Shown here: positions 61,866 through 64,000 of the stretch, piece after piece
Layout of the letters: each line of letters starts with the position of its first letter
Numbering within the stretch: position 1 is the first letter of the stretch
Origin: Effrenium voratum
Lineage: Eukaryota > Sar > Dinophyceae > Suessiales > Symbiodiniaceae
NCBI GenBank assembly: GCA_963377175.1
Contig: CAUJNA010001591.1
Span: 2,501 to 66,500, forward strand
Reading direction: 5' to 3'
Length of the DNA: 64,000 nucleotides
Program-made: the position numbers and the translations under genes
Notes under the pieces: model-generated
What the model saw: only the letters and a program-made list of their open reading frames with translations
What the model was told of the DNA's origin: nothing
The model's database searches: none

Positions 61866-63486
61866 GTGGTTCTGCGAATGCCAAGTGAGACAAAGGGAAG
61901 TTGAGCAAACTAAGTTTTTACTTTTGTTTCACGATCACTTACGGGCCCTTGAAGCCTCTTAATCTCCTGCCTCTGCTGTAAATAGCAATGTGCGTGTGTG
62001 TGTGAGTTGTTTCTTCTTCGGTTCTGGTCATGTCTTGTGGGAGATACACAGAACTACATTGTTGCCAACGTACCTCTTTTTTTGTGGTGATTCGCGTGAA
62101 ATCCATAAACAGTAAATGGATTTGTCCCTTGCTAATCATGGTAGGCCATCCCCGCACAATCACGAAAGTATCCCCACCCCAAATGAGTGGAAGGGCGGTG
62201 CATGCATGGTCACTTTGTATGAGAAGGCGGCCTCGCATATGATAAGGGGCGAGCGAAGTACTCCTGTAATCATGATACATTTTGGTTTTCAAGGACCGGC
62301 GCAACCTCATTCTAATAATTTTGCGACTTAGCCATTGGCCGCCCGGACGCATCTTCCTCCAAGCACACTCACATGACAAGCGCCCCCGCTCAGCACTGCA
62401 CCCGCTCAACAAGTGGCTGATCCCTCGGAGCCAAAGTGCCCACGCGCTCGAGTTTTGCATCTAGCGCAGAATTTGCAAATCAGTGCCATGTGCAGAATTT
62501 GCTGGGCGCAGTGAATTTGACATGGCAACGAGCGTCGATTCGTTGAATACAGAACAATGAAATGCAATGAAGTACTCCTACTCAAAACATCGCGAACTTC
62601 CCAGGGAGCACGCTTACTTTTTTGGACCTGGCTACACTGAACATGTTTGGTTCTTTGGGCTCGGATGGTAGAGAATGGACGAGGTTGAAGCTCAGAAACC
62701 CGGGCATGGCTATGGCTCGACTTGTTTAGGTCCTTCTAAGTCCGCTCGCGGCTCGCTCGGACTTCGGCTTGACAGGCCGTGGTCGCTGAGTTCATTGCCA
62801 TGACGCTCTTCGTGGCTTTCGCTGGCAAAGGTGGCGTTTTTGTGGGTTTTGCAGCAAGAATATGATTGTGTTTGTGTTGTATTATGTTGTATTTGCACGG
62901 ATCCTCCGAGTGAGTGTTGTTGTTTTGTGTTGCTTAATAACTTCATTGGGAGGGGGTGATGTGCACTTGTTTTCTTGTTTTAACTTGTTGGTTTTCAATT
63001 TGAACTGGTTCTGACTGGCGCCGCCGCACGCGCCAGTGTGATGGTTGCTGGTCTCTACAACGAATGACCAACCAAGCAAGGGTCTCCCTTTTTTCCCAAA
63101 CAAATGTATGAATCATGTTTCCCTTCCCAAACTTACCTGGCCATTTTGCCCTTCTGCGTTCTTTACGCGTGGAAAAACAACAAAGGCTGAAACACCAAGC
63201 AACGGCAAAAACCGCCGGGTTTGGCTGATAATTGGGGAAGTTATTACAGCTGCAAAGTGAATCATTTTTAATATTAGGAATGTAACTGGAATTATGATAG
63301 AGTTCCCAATCAAAGAAGAAGAGAAGATGAATCATATCATATGCATGCGTCTCTCGTTTGACGCCAAAAAAACAAAAAACACTTCATCACCCAAGGCCAA
63401 AATCGCCCGGGTTTTGGCGCTCATTTTACATGGGGTGGATCAAAAGCCCGGGCCGTCGGCCGCCTCTCGTCTCCTCCGTATCTCAG
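61866..63486. other. No gene recognised
   Basis: AT-richer sequence with a TG run at 61,989-62,003 and several GTTGT/TTGTG runs (62,865-62,935). Small open frames only. Confidence 0.45.
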
Positions 63487-63622
63487 GTGGTGATCGGCTG
63501 TGGCGCCGCGTGCGCGAACGGGGCTGGGGACTCGAGCGCGCGGACGCTGGTGGCGTTGGCCTTTGGCATGGGCATCTTGGTCTTGGCCTACTCCGTGGGC
63601 CACCACTCCGGCGCCAGCCTCG
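63487..63622 (+). CDS. Aquaporin (MIP family) exon
   Basis: After TCCGTATCTCAG (ending 63,486), reads VVIGCGAACANG, a short Ser/Gly loop, then LVALAFGMGILVLAYSVGHH and SGAS. This is the second membrane helix of the MIP family and the start of loop B; in aquaporins SG(A/S) is followed by H/I-NPA, which must lie in the next exon because coding character stops at CTCG (63,622). The donor would be GA or GG, not GT, which is acceptable in dinoflagellates. MIP proteins form channels for water, glycerol or other small solutes; the substrate cannot be told from this part. Confidence 0.75.
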
Positions 63623-63754
63623 GACGTTTTTTTGTTGGTTGTGGTTGTTTGTGTGGAAGCCGAGCAACGAAAAAACGACCCGTGGCTGAAACGACCACGA
63701 CTGGGACCTGCCGCTTGACGGTTTACTAAATCTGAGGTACTCTCTGAGGCATTT

Positions 63755-63837
63755 GGCTGTGTGTCTAACATATGTACCCAAAATGGAACCCTAGTAAGTG
63801 GACTTAAACCTTGGTGGTGCAATTTTGACCCATACCC
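63755..63837 (-). repeat. Family X element, copy 5, in the presumed aquaporin intron
   Basis: GGCTGTGTGTCTAAC to AATTTTGACCCATACCC, flanked by ATTT (63,751-63,754 and 63,838-63,841). Interior AATGGAACCCTAGTAAGTGG, reversed relative to copies 1 to 3. Confidence 0.85.
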
Positions 63838-63960
63838 ATTTGTTGTTGTTGCTGTTTGAGCGGAAGCCACGGACATGTTGTTGTTTGAGTGGAAGCCAAG
63901 ATGAAAAACGATCAGTGGCTTCGGACTGGATTTTGTTGTTGTCGGACATTTGAAAGCTTT

Positions 63961-64000
63961 GGTGCATTTTGCCAAGGGATGTTAGGACGGAACAACTTTT
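63961..64000 (+). repeat. Family A element, copy 6, cut by the window end
   Basis: GGTGCATTTTGCCAAGGGAT then GTTAGGACGGAACAACTTTT, the family A left end. Confidence 0.85.

Overview
The window looks like nuclear DNA of a dinoflagellate. The main reason is a sequence found twice (5,104-5,119 and 9,816-9,831) that equals the last 16 bases of the 22-base dinoflagellate spliced leader, GCCATTTTGGCTCAAG. Each copy is preceded by a second, decayed leader-like unit. Such buried leader remnants are the known footprint of mRNAs copied back into dinoflagellate chromosomes. Short GC-rich exon-like islands lost in long non-coding DNA, a GC-rich aquaporin exon and many short inverted-repeat elements fit the same source. 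The species cannot be named from the sequence.

Layout. 0-5 kb: mostly non-coding, with three short elements and one exon-like island. 5.0-11.0 kb: a leader-tagged, GC-rich, broken coding region (5.2-9.4 kb), then a second leader copy followed by a retroelement fragment ending in an RNase H-like tail (to 10.77 kb), flanked by two copies of a 150-base repeat. 11-32 kb: non-coding DNA with scattered exon-like islands and about 20 short elements. 32.6-38.1 kb: an element-poor, GC-rich coding-like island with a zinc-ribbon/OB-fold-like segment, several unknown pieces and a roughly 280-base tandem repeat. 39.6-40.5 kb: a cluster of long hairpins. 41-61 kb: the densest mixture of short elements, exon-like islands (two ankyrin-like) and tandem repeats. 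63.5 kb: an exon of a MIP/aquaporin gene.

Family names used below are mine. P: ends TACTGTGGATGG. Q: ends GAGYCACAATC, with CCCGGGTAGATGAAGG inside. R: ends CAGGG.TCCTTA. W: ends CATGGTTG, central stem AGTGGTTG-AAATC-CAACCACT. X and Y: ends ..TGGGTCAAAA. Z: ends CTTCCATTTGC. A and B: carry AACTTTTAG/CTAAAAGTT arms. S: CTACTAAAATAGACTAC. T, U and N: other repeats seen in one or two copies. Most families are 75-160 bases long with inverted ends. Fifteen copies, from families Q, R, W, X, Y and Z, have clear target-site duplications: 4 bases, or 5 in R. Many lie within a few dozen bases of an exon-like island, so I read them as MITEs, possibly introner-type elements that create or fill introns, as has been described in dinoflagellates.

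No complete gene with all its exons could be assembled. Exon-like islands are called from GC-rich open codon runs next to plausible AG or GT signals; most are low confidence. No rRNA, tRNA or CRISPR array was recognised.
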